A stretch of DNA of 64,000 nt, from assembly GCA_039707465.1 (NCBI GenBank), contig CM077644.1, forward strand, positions 217,563,462-217,627,461, written 5' to 3'. The position numbers and the translations under genes were made by a program. This stretch comes from Rhabdophis nuchalis. Its lineage: Eukaryota > Chordata > Lepidosauria > Squamata > Natricidae. The notes under the pieces are model-generated. The model was given only the letters and a program-made list of their open reading frames with translations, did not search any database and was not told the origin of the DNA. Shown piece after piece: positions 10,940 to 23,895 of the stretch (its first letter is position 1; each line of letters begins with the position of its first letter).

Positions 10940-11500
10940 TGAAAAGTCAATTATAATTATTTAATTATGGTCATAAGTCATTGCAGTTGTGAGTCAAGGC
11001 ATCACATGATGAGACCCAATTTAATGGAAATTGTGATGGTCATGAAGTGATGCCATGATTAGTAAGTAAATCCATTTTATGCAATGGGCATTTTTTTTGT
11101 CAGAGACTGGAAATAAATGCCAAAAATCAGCAAAAAATGTTAAAAATCACAGACACATGAGCACAGGGTGAGGCAAATAGCCATAAAGGTAAGCTGGGTG
11201 CCAATTTTCCCAAAATGTGATCATGCGATCATGGGGATGTGTGTGGCTGTTGTAACTTTGAAATTGTGTTTTATGTCACTTTAGGACGGGTTGGCAACCT
11301 TAAACACTCAAAGAGCCAGAAAGGTCCTAAATGGAGCACCCACACACCCATTCAACTAGACATCCATTTTCCCCATCATAGAATCTTCTCCTAGCTTGGC
11401 ATCCTTTTTACTCTACCTGTCCTAACCGAAAGCTCTATCAATTATGGAGCCAACCAATGACAGGGAACTGCAGCAGAGGAATGAAGGGGCCACATGAGGC
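10940..11500. mobile_element. Diverged DNA-transposon remnants
   Basis: Phrases such as ggtcataagtcattgcagtt and gtgatcatgcgatcatgggg recall the Tigger-like TA-site MITEs, but the ends are eroded. From about 11285, ggttggcaaccttaaacact and the later ggggccacatgaggctccag look like arms of another eroded hAT-like element. Boundaries and family are uncertain. Confidence 0.4.
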
Positions 11501-13360
11501 TCCAGTTGCTGATTCCTTCTTTAGGGAAATATGTTGTAATTTTGGATGGTAATCACATGACTGTAAGGTTGAAATCCCATAACTCAAATTTAAATTTGAC
11601 AAGGGGAGACTTCCTTCCTTTTCTTTTCACAGCAATCCAGCCTAAAAACTTTATTTCCTACATAAATATAATAATTGCAAGGCTCTGTCACTTGTTTCTT
11701 CTCCTCCACTTCTTCCTTTTCCATGACATAAGGTCAGCTCTACCCTTAGATGCCAGGTGCTAAGGAACAATGAGTAATAATGAGCCGATGTGGAATTATA
11801 TGCCATCTGACTTGCTTTGTTCCTCTTAAGCTAGTAACTTATTGCCTTCGATTGAACTGAATCATATTTTTCCCCATTTTCAGCAATGAAACAGAAATCA
11901 AAATCATATCTCACCTGCTTTTGTCAGAAGATTAATGGGGGGAGGATCTTTGTCTCAGGTGCAAAAACATTTTGAAGGGATTTGCTGCAATGATACAAAA
12001 CAACACAAATTTCAAATTGTTCTTTGTCATTTACTCTATGGCAGGCCTGTTAAACTGGCTATGTGTGATTGAGTTTGACACCCCAGCTCTATGGCATCAG
12101 ATAAACCATTTAATTAGCTCCATCTCCATTTTTGGTCCCCAGATCCACTGACATGCCTACAGGGTCCTCCAGAAAAGTAACAAGGTGAGGGAGGTACAAT
12201 CGTACCTCCGGGGATATGATGTTCTATAGACAAGGACCCCCAAGCGAGAAAGCTCTTTTTGTGATCCTACCAGATGTACATTCCTAATATATGGGACCTA
12301 CAACATACCCTGCTTTCCCTTCCTGGTGTGCCAGTTAGATGTAATGGGGGAGAGGCAGTTCTTCAGATAACCCGATGTAGGCTATTAAAGGCAAGGTAAG
12401 TTCTATGTCAAAAGAACCTCTTTGTCATTATACATACTGCATACAATCCTCAGTGGCATGCCTTTTTCAAATGCTTTTCTTTTTGGAAGTAAGAAGATGC
12501 TAATAGGCTTTTTGTAGAAAGACAAATGCTAACAAATTTATTAACAGACTAATTCCAGTGGGGACAGAATAATGAAATTCAATTCCAGTGGACTTCATGG
12601 AACAATTCTTTTACATCTGCACATGGTTGTACAAATTGTAGCTTTTCCAAATGTTAACACTGCCTGCAGTGACATATGGGAAGGCTGTGTTCTCCAGATA
12701 TTCTTACATGTCCCTGAGTAAGAAAAGGGCTGTGGAAATAAAAGGCCATGACCAAGGAGAATTTACTGGGAGTATGATCATTGCGAATATGCAATTTGGC
12801 ACTCTTCAGTAAGAATGCCTTACCAAATATTATGCACAATTTTAATATGAAGATTCAGGACATGACTCAACTTGAGGAGATGGGTACTAACTAAATCTGC
12901 CCAGATTTTACTCTGTGACTGGTACAATAGTTCTAAACATTTGGTTTACTAAGGTGTGCTCAATAAATTATAGCTAGCTAACTGCATAAAACATTTTAAG
13001 ACATAAACCACAATCTTCAAACCACAGAAGCTGGACTTATGTAACACATTAAGCCAAAACAAAGCAATCATATTGTGACTTAATACAATATAAACATCCG
13101 TTCTATTACTGAATTGGAATCCGTTTTAGTTCTATCCCAGAGTAGGTGCTTCGAAATCTACTGATTCCATCAAGTTCTAATAGTCACGAAAAAGCTATTA
13201 TAATTTATTCCTTATATAATTGTCTGTATTGCAGTCTATGTTGAATATCATCCCCTGCCTAGAGACAGAATTCCAGATTTCCAGAAAAAGGCTGTCCACA
13301 TTTGTTTGAAAAGCTGCACTGATCAAACAGCAGTTCAGAAGGCAGGCAGGCTCTGTAGCT
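11500..13360. other. Intron, mostly nothing recognised
   Basis: AT-rich intron. The only repeat-like trace is a short hAT-like remnant at about 12045-12093 (gcctgttaaactggc ... gagtttgacacccc). No coding or RNA feature is supported. Confidence 0.5.
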
Positions 13361-13368
13361 GCTTAATA

Positions 13369-14618
13369 TATGGCTGGCTGGGGAATTCTGGGAGTTGAAG
13401 TCCACAAGTCTTTTTTTTTTTTTGAAAAATAATCCTTATTAATATAAATATAAAAGTAACATTTAACAAATATAAAGAAAAATCGACATACATTATTAAG
13501 GCAGAAAGGAAGGTAGGGGAAGAGGGGAGAAGGGAGATAGAAGAAAGAAAAGAAAAGGGTGGACATACCGGGGATATAATTATTCCCCAAATTCAAAAGT
13601 TTTTGTTTGTCCCAGTCTGTTCTATTCATTCTTATATACATTTTAACTTAACTATCTGCCTATGTATCTCTATAATTATCTTAAGTTCATTGTCTTCTCA
13701 CTTTTTTCCTTGTATTTATTCCACGTTTATACTATTTGGTTGTTCACTTTAGTATCCTTTTGTTCTCTTGTCGTACCATATGTACCATTTTTCCCAGGTT
13801 TGAGCATAAATCGACTCTGTTTTATCTTTTAAGATATATGTTAGCCTATCGGATTCAGCACAGTTGAAAATTTTGGATATGACGAGGTGGTCTGTTGGTA
13901 CATTACTATCCTTCCATTGTTGCGCAATGGCCATCCTTGTTGCTGTTGTAATGTGTATAAAAAGGTACCAGTCTTGGTTCTGAGTTTGGTTTGGTTTAAT
14001 GCCAAGTAAATAAGATTCAGGCTTAAGAGGGAAGTTGATATCTACTATTTCCATCAGCCAGATTTGTATTTTCTTCCAAAGTTGGTTAATTTTTGGACAA
14101 GTCCACCATTGGTGAAAGAACGTACCCCTGGCCGTTTTGCATTTCCAACATCTGTCGGAAGTATTTGGAAACATGTATGCTATTCGGGATGGTGGTAAAT
14201 ACCACCTATATAGCATTTTGTATAAGTTCTCCTTGAATGAGGAGGCCAGGGTCATTTTAATAGATTTGCCCCAAATTGATTGCCATTCGTCGAGAGTGAT
14301 GTTCCTTCCTATATTCCTCCCCCAGGCAATCATAGCACCTTTGATTATTTCCTCACCAATGTATCCTTGTAAAAGCAATTTATATGCTTTAGAAATGAAT
14401 TTAATCGGTGAATCCCATAAGATCTTATCAATATCTTGTTTTGATGAGTAAATTCCAAATTGTTTTTTATCATTAAATTTAGATACTGCTTGCGTGTAGG
14501 ACCACCAGTCTATTTTCCAACCCCTTAACTCTAAATCTGCCCGTGTTCTGATATTACCAATTTCATCTGTCAAATCTAAGTCCACAAGTCTTAAAGTTCC
14601 CAAGTTTGGACACCCCTG
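13369..14618. mobile_element. hAT-like element (GGGGTGTCCAAAC family) split by an L1 insertion
   Basis: The flanking 8-bp duplication gcttaata is exact at 13361-13368 and 14619-14626. The right end is a good inverted terminus (TTTGGACACCCCTG); the left end begins directly in the inner block TGGCTGGCTGGGGAATTCTG, so the left terminus is shortened or altered. With the L1 and one copy of its target duplication removed, the host element is only about 70 bp. Confidence 0.85.
13413..14577 (-). mobile_element. 5'-truncated L1 LINE with ORF2 C-terminus
   Basis: A minus-strand open frame of about 275 residues (to the stop at 13749) matches the C-terminal part of L1 ORF2p. It has the cysteine/histidine knuckle CWKCKTARGTFFHQWWTCPK (complement of about 14090-14150), tryptophan-rich blocks before it (WYLPPSRIAYMFP), and no internal stop. 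A 3' UTR of about 325 bases and a poly-A tail (poly-T at 13411-13423) follow. The 15-bp target duplication AAGTCCACAAGTCTT is exact on both sides (13398-13412 and 14578-14592). These are the marks of target-primed reverse transcription. The intact frame and exact duplication suggest a fairly recent insertion. It lacks endonuclease and reverse transcriptase and cannot move on its own. Confidence 0.93.
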
Positions 14619-14749
14619 GCTTAATAGTTCTCATGGCGAGGAAAATTCCCCTATTTTGAGTTTGGTGTTCTATAACGTTCCACCAATTGATTCTTGTCTA
14701 TCTTTAGCCTCTATAGAGAATAAATGCACACTATTTTTCATGTTTCATA

Positions 14750-16250
14750 TATTGAGTGAAGCTGTCAAATCTCTCATTATCCTTCTTTTAACTATTATTC
14801 ATAGGATTTAGTCTCCAAGGCCCTTATCTTTGTCACTCTTCTCTTCATTCTTTTCACCTCTTTAGTATCCTTTCTTATTATGGTAACTAAAAGTGGATAT
14901 TTCTGGTACAATTTGACTAGTGCAACATAAAGCAGGACTATCACATTCTGTGACTTAAAGATTGCTTTGGCAACTGTAGTAGACTACTGGCTCATGCTTA
15001 TTCTGTGGTCTACTGAGATACCCACCTGCTTCTCACAAGCACTATTTAAGCTAAGCATAACATATCTGTTCACATGTATCTGTTTACCTGATTTTACCTA
15101 CCTAAGTGCAGAATTGTGCATTGAGTTACATTTTATTGGAAGGAGCTCAATGTTCATCAAAATCCTTTGGAAACTTGAGCCTATTTTCTGAGATCTTGAC
15201 AGTCCCTGTAGCTTTGTATCATCTGAAGATTTGCTGAGTATCTCTTCTATTTCTTTTTCTAAATCACTTACAAAGATATTAAAGACTTCTAGGCCCAGGA
15301 TGGACTACTGATGAAGCCTATTATATAACTCCCTCCCTGTGGACATAAACTCATTAAGAAACATGTGTTAGATAGGTAGATTGTTCAACCAACTGTAAAT
15401 CCATCTGGTAATGGGACCATCTATTTGATATTGGTCCAGTTTATTAAACAGATCACTTTATCAAATGCCTTAATAGGAATATTAGATCTGTGACATTTTT
15501 TGATTTACTATTCTATTTACTTTTATAAAAATATATGGCATAATCTACTTTTAGCAAAGCCTGTTAATAATCTTCCTCCTTTCTAAAACATGGATTATAT
15601 TTTATAGGATTCTCATAGGTATTGATGTCAGGCTCATGGATCTGTAATTTCTCAGGTCTGATTTTCTTTCCTTTTTAAAAAAATGGAACAATGTCATCTT
15701 CTGACATTGAACTAACCTTATATTCTAGGTGATTGTAGCTAGTAAGTCAGACAATATATCAACTAGTACATAGTACCCTCCAATTCAGTTTATATGGCCT
15801 CAGCAGCTTGAATTAATTGAATTCTGTGTTGTCTCACTACTGTGTTGCCTATTTTGACCTTCATTTCTCTTCTACACCTTGGGTGAATCTTCTGAGAGGT
15901 TGGGTCAGTTTTTCTTTTGTCAACAAATAGAAGGAAAATCAGCAATTCAACTTCTTCCTGTTGTCCATCACCATATTGTCATCTTCTTCCACTGGTAGAA
16001 CAACTCTTCCTTTCCAACATATTCAAATAATGCTTTTTTGTTATTTTGTGTGTGTGTTGATTGAAAGACTTGAATTTTGATTATTTCTTGGTATTCTGCT
16101 TCTGTTGCATATCCCTTTTTCCATTTTTTAAAACTTGTTCTTTTTATTGATCAATTTATCAAAGAGTCCTTTATATAACCAGGCTGGTCTCATCAGGCAC
16201 TGGCCATTTTCCTTTCTTTTTGTGTTTGGGACTTAATCATCTCACCCCCT
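14750..16250 (-). mobile_element. Old, degraded CR1-type LINE
   Basis: The complement preserves the order of CR1 3'-half landmarks found in the better copy at 31-32.7 kb: a block near 15185-15300 (gtatcatctgaagatttgct, aggcccaggatgga), the 'ccatctggtaatgggaccat' block near 15401, 'tcaaatgccttaataggaat' near 15461, and the 'gatgtcaggctcatggatct' block near 15625. No frame survives, so this insertion is much older than the 31-kb copy. The left and right limits are approximate. Confidence 0.65.
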
Positions 16251-16733
16251 CCCCCAGAATTTCCCAGTCCTCCTGAATTGATTTTCCATTCAGAATTTCC
16301 ATCTATGGAATGCTTCCCCTTTCTTCCCTTAAATACTCAAGATGGAGAGTCAAGATAGTGGAAACTTTTTCAAGTGATGGGGAAAAAGAAGACCGTGGAC
16401 TAATATCTTAAGCTATTATCTACTCAAGAATAATTTAGTATCATTTATCATTTTCACTTAGTGATTCTAACCACATAAATGCGCTAAATGAGTCACAAGT
16501 GAAATTCATAAATCTAGACTTAATTTGTTTAATTCAGCTTTTGTCTAGTCATGTTCTGCAGATATTTCATACAACAGCTCATGGAATTCCAATGATGATA
16601 GGAACTCAGATCAAAACACTTCATAGAATCTTCAAGACAAATTTTGAGGAGAAATTTGTACCATAATGTCCAACATCTAAAGTAAACCACTAACAACAAA
16701 TGGGTGTCCAGTTTCTGCTTTCAACACACTGCA

Positions 16734-16797
16734 TTTATTTATTTATTTTATTAAATTTATACCCCGCCCTTCTCCTTGTTAGGACCCAGGGCGGCGA
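16734..16797 (-). mobile_element. L2 LINE 3' tail fragment
   Basis: An (ATTT)n tail, then ttaaatttataccccgccct and ccttgttaggacccagggcg, is the complement of the L2 3' end at 9640-9700. Only the terminal 60 or so bases are present. Confidence 0.8.
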
Positions 16798-16799
16798 AG

Positions 16800-17970
16800 T
16801 GAAGCCCACCAACTCTTCGGATAATTGTTTCCAATCCATTTCTTTGTGTCTGAATATCTGGAGGGTATTAGGTTGAAAAGGTTATCAGTCATGAGATTTG
16901 TGTGACCCATTACTAATGTTAGAAGCAATGTACATTGAAAGAACAAGTTTTTTATTCCAATAAAATAGCATCTAAAACTTCAAAGTAATTTAATTGAATA
17001 TACTGTGTTCAATACACAGAAGTTATTACATTTTTGTGCTTGAATCTAATTCCCATTTACACATTTTGCCAAGCCAAACTAGATGAGAGCAAATGATAAT
17101 AGAATAAGAGTCTCAATGACAGCATTTCAAAATGTGCATTTTAGCTCCAAGTGACAGGAATTGTGTAATGGCGTGCCTTGGCTGTGTGTTGGGTTATGCT
17201 AATGGGAACTTTGAAACATATCTTTAGTGGAATTATGACGTGAAAGAGGTTATGGATTTTGGATCCATTATTCCCTATACTAACTGGCTCTCTGCTAAAA
17301 CTAGATTTATCTGTTATTTCCTTTCTTTTTCTTGCTTTCTTTGGCTTCTATTTCTTCTTTATTTTCTGTGCTGTGCATAAGAATGCCCACCTCGATGAAT
17401 ATGTATGCATGTATGTATTTATGTAATAGTGTTCTAACAGAAGAAAAATCCAGTAAACAGGTTCAGTCAGCTTTGAGTAATCTAAAAGTAATTTGCACAG
17501 AGATGTTTGATTTAAAAACATATGAGAAATATAATCCTCGGATATCCATTAGAGTACAATCATGTTCATTTAAATGAGCAGCAGTATTTTTTGGGGGGGA
17601 GTATTTTTTCTGACATAATAAATCATCACTTTGAGAGGCAAAGAAGATAGATCCTTACAATGATAAATACAGTGAGAATTAAAACTTGAAGCAGAACTCA
17701 ATTTTCTGCAGTTTACTCCTTGGCATCTCCATATAAAACATTCAACGAATTAGCAAATGGAAAGACCTCTATCCAGAAAAATAGAAGATAACTTCACTAG
17801 TGTTTTCTCTGTCTTTTTCTCTCTCTACAAATGAAAAATGCACAAACAAAATCCAGTAGCACTGAGCTAAGTGACCCAGGGACCTGAGATTTTTAGAGAC
17901 TTTTAGATAAGCTTAAGATCAGCGTCTATGATGGACTGCTATTTGAGTCATGGTCCATTTCCATGTAATT
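16800..17970. other. Intron, nothing recognised
   Basis: AT-rich intron sequence without an identifiable repeat, RNA gene or exon. Confidence 0.5.
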
Positions 17971-17978
17971 TTCTAGGC

Positions 17979-18433
17979 CAGTGATGGTGAACCTTTTTGT
18001 TGTTGGGTGCCAAAAATTCAAGGGCACATGCGTAACAGGGTGCGTGCGTGCCAGCGCTCATAATGCAAAGAGCCCCCGCCCTGCATGCACATGTGTGAAC
18101 AACCTCCCACACACTCCCCATGCATGCCACACTGCTCGCCTCCAAGCTGAGCTTGGTATTTCCTCCAGGGGCCTGCGGGAGGCCATTTTCACCCTCCTCA
18201 GGCTCCAGAAAAGCCTTCAGAAACGAACTTCTGGTAGGTGTTTTCGCTCTCCCCAGGCTCCAGAGGCTTTCCTGAAGCCTAGGGAGGGGGAAAAAGGCCT
18301 CTCCTGTCCCTCTGGAAGGCCGAAAATCAACTGGCTGGCACGCACATCTGCATTGGAGCTGATGGCTCGGGTGCCAGCAGATATGGCTTGGTGTGCCACT
18401 TGTGGCACGTGTGCCATAGGTTCGCCATCACGG
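17979..18433. mobile_element. hAT-like non-autonomous element, CAGTGATGG family
   Basis: The left end is CAGTGATGGTGAACC and the right end GGTTCGCCATCACGG, an inverted pair. The 8-bp duplication ttctaggc is exact at 17971-17978 and 18434-18441. The 455-bp interior is GC-rich, with purine/pyrimidine blocks (ccccaggctccagaggcttt), and has no transposase. Related copies lie at 41465, 43857 and about 60050-61239. Confidence 0.92.
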
Positions 18434-18441
18434 TTCTAGGC

Positions 18442-21365
18442 AATGATATGGGACAGAATTGTCACTTACCTCTCAGTCTAGTAGTCTATGGACTGGGAAT
18501 TCATGGTTATTTCTAAAACTTGAGTTCAAAGAGGTTTAGCTTTTCTTAACTGCTTTTATTTAACTGCTGGTAGTTCAGTATTGCTTCTGTGCATATTCTC
18601 TTTCTCACCCATATAGCCAGCTCCCTGACAGCCTTCTTCAAACTGCAGAATTTGCCTCTCATATTATTAATACTGATATTGCTTATCATATTATATTCAG
18701 TGGAAGGGGCTCATCTTTTTGGCAAATATTGGAGCTTCTAGTATCCTTTCATCAATCATGTGAACTGCATCAAAAATGTATTTGCATATTTCTTGAGTCA
18801 GAGAAGATTCGTTGTGCATAGGGTCTCTGCGTATGCACTAGCTGGATCTCATTTAATATGATTGATTGAGTTTTGTAGACACTGAATAGCATGTAAATCC
18901 TCATATATTGCTCCAAATATCTTGCAAACTACTTATCTAAATATAGTTGAATATCACATTATTGGCCTTACTGATTAAGACTTCAGCAATTAATTAAATG
19001 ATAAGGAAAATAACTTCACTGTCAAAACAGGCTTACTTTATGATGAAACTTTCAATGACTTTGTTAGAGTCCTTCATAAACAGGGACTTTAAATTATGCA
19101 TTGTGTCAAAACAGCAGTTTACTTTAATACTAATCTTTAAAAGCTAGCAATACTTTATATACATTTAGAAGTTACATTTTAAAATTAGCTCCCATGAACT
19201 GTTATAAACCAGTTACATCCAATACAAAGCTGGCATGTGTGGATTACCAACTCAAACATCTGGTATTAATAGTTTCCCTCTATTCAGTTGTAAATCCTAG
19301 TCTGCAGATGTACCACATAGAGTAGACACAATGACTGAGTTGGTTTCCTGAGTGAGTCGTTTGTTATAGAAAAAACAAGAATAGACCTTTTATCTGTTAT
19401 GATAAAATGTTTAATGGCCAAGTCCAGCAGATGGATGGATTAGTTGGTTCGCTGATTTGTTATGATGGTCTAATCCAACAGGCCACGGGTGATTGATAAA
19501 ATCTAAATATATAATTAAAATATTGAGATGTGCAGAAGCAAAGTCTCATGGAGGAATAGATGAGAAAAGGATACTCAGACATTGTAGTTACCTATAAATA
19601 ATCAACAGTCACAAAACAGTTCATTTCTATGCAGCATGAATTTTGCATACACCATGTTTTGCATATAAATATTTGTGGATTTCTGAGGCAATCATTCAAC
19701 ATCATGTACCAAGTTACTCACCATACTGCTAAATCACATTTATGACATTTATTTACCTGCCAATTTCATCCATCCATCCATCTTTCAGAAAAAGAAAAAA
19801 GATAGAACTCTTTCCCCATAAATAACTACGGTAACTTTACATTATCCAAGTCTTCTTCTAAATCTGGTCATGATGTCAGATCAGGCTGTCTGATCTGAAT
19901 TATTCAAACCAGATGCATCTATTTCCAGAACTGCAGATTAAGCTTTCACAATGGATTGGGAGCTCTCTGAACACTCTGATTATTCATACTATTTATTCTG
20001 TGAAATTGCCATCCACATTCTTTGGTTTCTATCATTTAGTACTTCAGATAAAGTGCCTGTCTTCCTAGTTAACTTAAATTATTACCTGGGAACTCTGAAA
20101 CAGAAAAGTTGTCAAAGTATTTTATAGATTAGAGTCCATGAAAAGAAATCTTCCAGAAAGCTGCAATTCTAAATGTAAACTTTGACATTAATTATTTATA
20201 CATGAATAGAGAAAAAAGCACAAGTTTGTATAGAAAGATGGAAGATAAATTATTATGGGTTATTAATTTATATTGTTATAAATTATTATTATTTAAATAT
20301 ACTTAATTTATATTGTATGTAAACTTATGCAATCAATAGCTGAGTATTTAAACAGAGCAAAAATTATTGCAAAGAATCAATATTAAAATACTTAATTTTG
20401 TTCTTATGTTATGCAGAAACTTATTACATACTGGCCAAATAAATAACATTCAAGTACCCCAAATGTTTATGGGGGTGGGAAGCCTTGTAAAATGACTATT
20501 GATACTGCAGAAGAATTAATATTAGCATCCGTGTTAGGACCCATGCTACTTCAAATCAAATGTCAGAATTATAATGCAGGCAACAACAAGAAAAAATGCA
20601 TCATATGAACAATAAGGCATGCTAGAATATCTGGCAATTATGCTGCATTCAACAGATGTAACCATGTTTTCCAAGACAGTTATCAATTTACCATGAATGG
20701 AAAGCACCAAGTATTGAGGCCAATTGTCCTTTTCTAGCCATGGACGAAAGCAATCAAGAAAAACGCAGTGACTGTAGGAATGCAGATTACATCACAGAAA
20801 CCATTCCAAATCTATTACCACCCAAACTGTCCAAGTGTACTGATGAAAAAGAAGCTGCATCTGGGTTGGATACATGATAAATGTGAGGTTTTTCAGCCTT
20901 GGTGAAAGCTCGTGTTCTTGTCAGCAGGAGCCAAGTGTAACATTTTAATAACTGAAAAGTTGAGCTTTCGTTCAAATTTCTCACAATAACTCTTGCAAAG
21001 AATTGTTTGGTGGGTTGCCTTATGGATAATCAGGGTATTGGCTTGAATCATTACTTTGCACTGCTCAAACTGAACTATATGCTAAGCTATAAAAGTTAAT
21101 TAAAAAGTAGCTCGGCTGATGTTTGGAGCATTGGGAATTGCTCTAAGTATCTAATCCACACTCCTGGACAGGCTTGTGTGTGTGTGTGTGCTTAGAGGTT
21201 AAAGATTGAATTTGCATGATTGATGTAATTGGAGCAGTTAGTATTTTCAAAATAGGTTGAACCAACAAGTAGTAATAATATTTATTATAATTATATTTCT
21301 GTCCCACCTTTTTTTTATGTCAGCTAAGCCAAAACTAAGAAAGCATCTTATTTCTCAATGTACTG
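18442..21365. other. AT-rich intron, nothing recognised
   Basis: Nearly 3 kb of AT-rich sequence with a short TG run at about 21176-21191 and no transposon, RNA gene or exon that I can name. It is a second candidate for conserved noncoding sequence. Confidence 0.5.
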
Positions 21366-21905
21366 AGTGGGCTCCAAGATCATTCCAGATGGGGACTGCA
21401 ACCAAGAAATTAAAAGATGCTTGCTCCTGGGGAGGAAAGTTATGGCAAATCTAGACAGCATACTAAAAAGCAGAGACATCATCCTGCCAACAAAAGTGTG
21501 TATAGTGAAGGCTATGGTTTTTCCAGTTGCAATGTATGGCTGTGAAATTTTCACCATAAGGAAAGCTGAACACCAAAGAATTGAGCCCTTTGAAATCTGG
21601 TGCTGGAGAAGACTCCTGCAAGTCCCTTGGATTGCAAGGTGATAGAAGGCCAGATCCTGAAGATGAAAGTCAAATACTTTGGCCCCCTAATGAGAAGGAA
21701 GGACTCACTGGAGAAGAGCCGAATGCTGGGAACGATTGAAGGCAAAAGAAGAATGGGACAACAGAGAATGAGATGGCTGAATGGAGTCACTGAAGCAGTA
21801 GGTGTGAGCTTAAATGGACTCCAGAGGATGGTAGAGGACAGTTAGGCCTGGAGGAATGTTGTCCATGGGGTCGCGATGGGTCAGACATGACTTCGCAACT
21901 AGCAA
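21366..21905 (+). mobile_element. BovB (RTE) LINE 3' end
   Basis: Translation shows the C-terminal part of a BovB polyprotein: GSKIIPDGDCNQEIKRCLLL, then GRKVMANLDSILKSRDI, the VKAMVFPVAMYGCE block, FEIWCWRRLLQVPW, and in a shifted frame LKMKVKYFGPLMRRKDSLEK and QQRMRWLNGV. A frameshift near 21620-21645 (caaggtgatagaaggcc) breaks the protein. The 3' end gggtcgcgatgggtcagaca and gacttcgcaactagcaacaa is a typical BovB terminus. BovB is known for its patchy distribution in squamates and ruminants, attributed to horizontal transfer. This copy is 5'-truncated and inactive. Confidence 0.93.
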
Positions 21906-23460
21906 CAACTGAGTGATCGAGGCCATGTCTTGTTTTATTTCAGCTTAGTATATTGTGCAGAAACAATCACTGAATCGTCTTAACTATAGTTTGTAGTTTA
22001 GTGTGTTGTATAAGACCATTTAAACCTGGCAACCTCAGGGATGCTACGATCATGTGCAAAACTTCCCGTTCTTTTCCTGTCAGACAATACACTCCAGATC
22101 TGACAGGGTTAATAGGAGCTTTTGAATGTTGATTGCTGTATGCCAGCATTCACTCTACTAATCATGGTGGCATGACAACAATCAGATACTAATAAGAATG
22201 GCAAAATAAGCAAGTGTCAAGAAATGAAATATTAGTGTGTTTCCCCCCTCAAATGTTCACGTTAGCATAGTCTGAAAATATTCAGTCTCATATTTTGTGG
22301 GAAGCATCTGAAGAATCTTTTCGTGCCTTTTCCATTTCACAATTTGAATACTTTCTCGTGGGCTTCTTTGTCTCCCAGTATCCTCAAGGCAAATGTCAGA
22401 ATACAGTACAAATCTACAGGGAAAAAGGGACACCATGCCAACATGAAGAGATGCCACAAAATCCTTAGCAACTCTGCTGTAGGATCATCCCTCTGAAACA
22501 GGCAAGATCAAGAATTAGGAGGAGCAGCAATTTCAGAAATACCCTTTATTGTTTCAAAGTGTCTGGGTTTTTTTCCCTTGCTGTATTTTACACCCCAAAA
22601 AATAGAGATGGGGTTACTTTGAGTTTATTTCTTATGGTTTTTTCTTTCATAGGATTGAGTAATCTTTTCTGAACCCATTCCTTTTAATGGCTCATTCATC
22701 ACTTCCCCATTGCCAGAGCCAGGATTATGGCTATATATTATATTTCATCAGATGTATTTAACTTACATCTTTTCCAAATGTAACAGGCAAGCTTTTCTTG
22801 TTATCTCTTCCTCCTGCCTTAAAACTAATCAACATAAGGCTGTTCATATAGGAAAGACCCTTCAATACCTCCAGGGAACTCATGTGGGGTTTTTTCCCCA
22901 TACCTAGATTTGTTTATCTCTTAAGAATAAGCATTAACTTTCACAGCTGGAGACCCATCCACAACAGAGCCAAGCCTTGGAGAGTAACTTTTAGTGCAGT
23001 CTCTATGCTTTATTTGGGAATAGCTTGCTGGTGTTTGTTTGTTTTTGAAGCATAACCACATTCGGTATTGTCATGCCCTACCTATTTTGTTAATTTTGCT
23101 CATGGTTGGTCACAGTTTTATCTGCAGCACAAGAGGAATTAATTTTCATTTTTGTGGAAAGGAAGGATGAGAATATATTATTTTAAGTTGGTCCCAATGG
23201 ACTGAGCAATTGGCTTCTCTATAATGAAATAACTACCAAAAATATTTGCATTATCTATATCTTTGCTGTTCAGTAAAGAATCTTTCATTGCATATTATTC
23301 TGAGGGCAAAGACAACATGTGGGGAAAGTGAAACTGATTCTGCTAACCTACTAGTTGTAGTAGTCCTCTATCACCACTCTCTTTGACTGGCAATTCCTGC
23401 ACCGTGCCTTTTTGCCTTTATTTGTAAAGAATATATTCTTTATATCAGTTCAGTTTACAT
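21906..23460. other. Intron, nothing recognised
   Basis: AT-rich intron. No repeat family or exon recognised. Confidence 0.5.
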
Positions 23461-23468
23461 GTCTGACC

Positions 23469-23675
23469 CAGAGGTGGGTTCCAGCTTCTTTTACTGCTGG
23501 TTCGCTCAGGGATGTGCTTACAGGCATGCGCGCACACTACATGCCCATGCGCAAAAGTAAAAAAACAAGATGGCAGTGCCTATAGCGCCACCGATAGAAC
23601 TGGTTCAGGTGCATGGCCGGCCAAGTTACTACCTACTCGGCTGAACCAGTCAGAACCAGTAGGAACCCACCTCTG
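23469..23675. mobile_element. hAT-like MITE, CAGTGGTGGG family
   Basis: The left end CAGAGGTGGGTTCCAG and right end GAACCCACCTCTG form inverted repeats. The 8-bp duplication gtctgacc is exact at 23461-23468 and 23676-23683. The interior carries the family's aagatggcagtgcctatagc block and paired GGTTC/GAACC motifs. Confidence 0.92.
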
Positions 23676-23697
23676 GTCTGACCAGTTGACATTTGAG

Positions 23698-23895
23698 GGA
23701 GCCAGTTTGATGTAGTGGTTAAGGCTAGAAATTGGGAAGCCAAGATTTCTAGTCCCACCCTAGGCACACAACTAGCAGATTGGCCTTTGGCCAGTCACTC
23801 TCTTTCTCAACCTTAGGAAGAAGACCAGGCTGGCCACTTCCAAAAATTCTGCAAGGACTTCTCCATTTACCAGGAGTCAAAGGCACACCCCCAAA
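23698..23895 (+). mobile_element. tRNA-derived SINE, MIR/CORE-like
   Basis: The head gagccagtttgatgtagtgg followed by ttaaggc resembles an A-box region; a tctagtcccaccctaggcac block and the ggccagtcactctctttctc block match a widespread reptile tRNA-derived SINE of MIR/CORE type. The B box is degraded. A second, more diverged copy lies at about 56397-56590. The exact family is uncertain. Confidence 0.5.
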
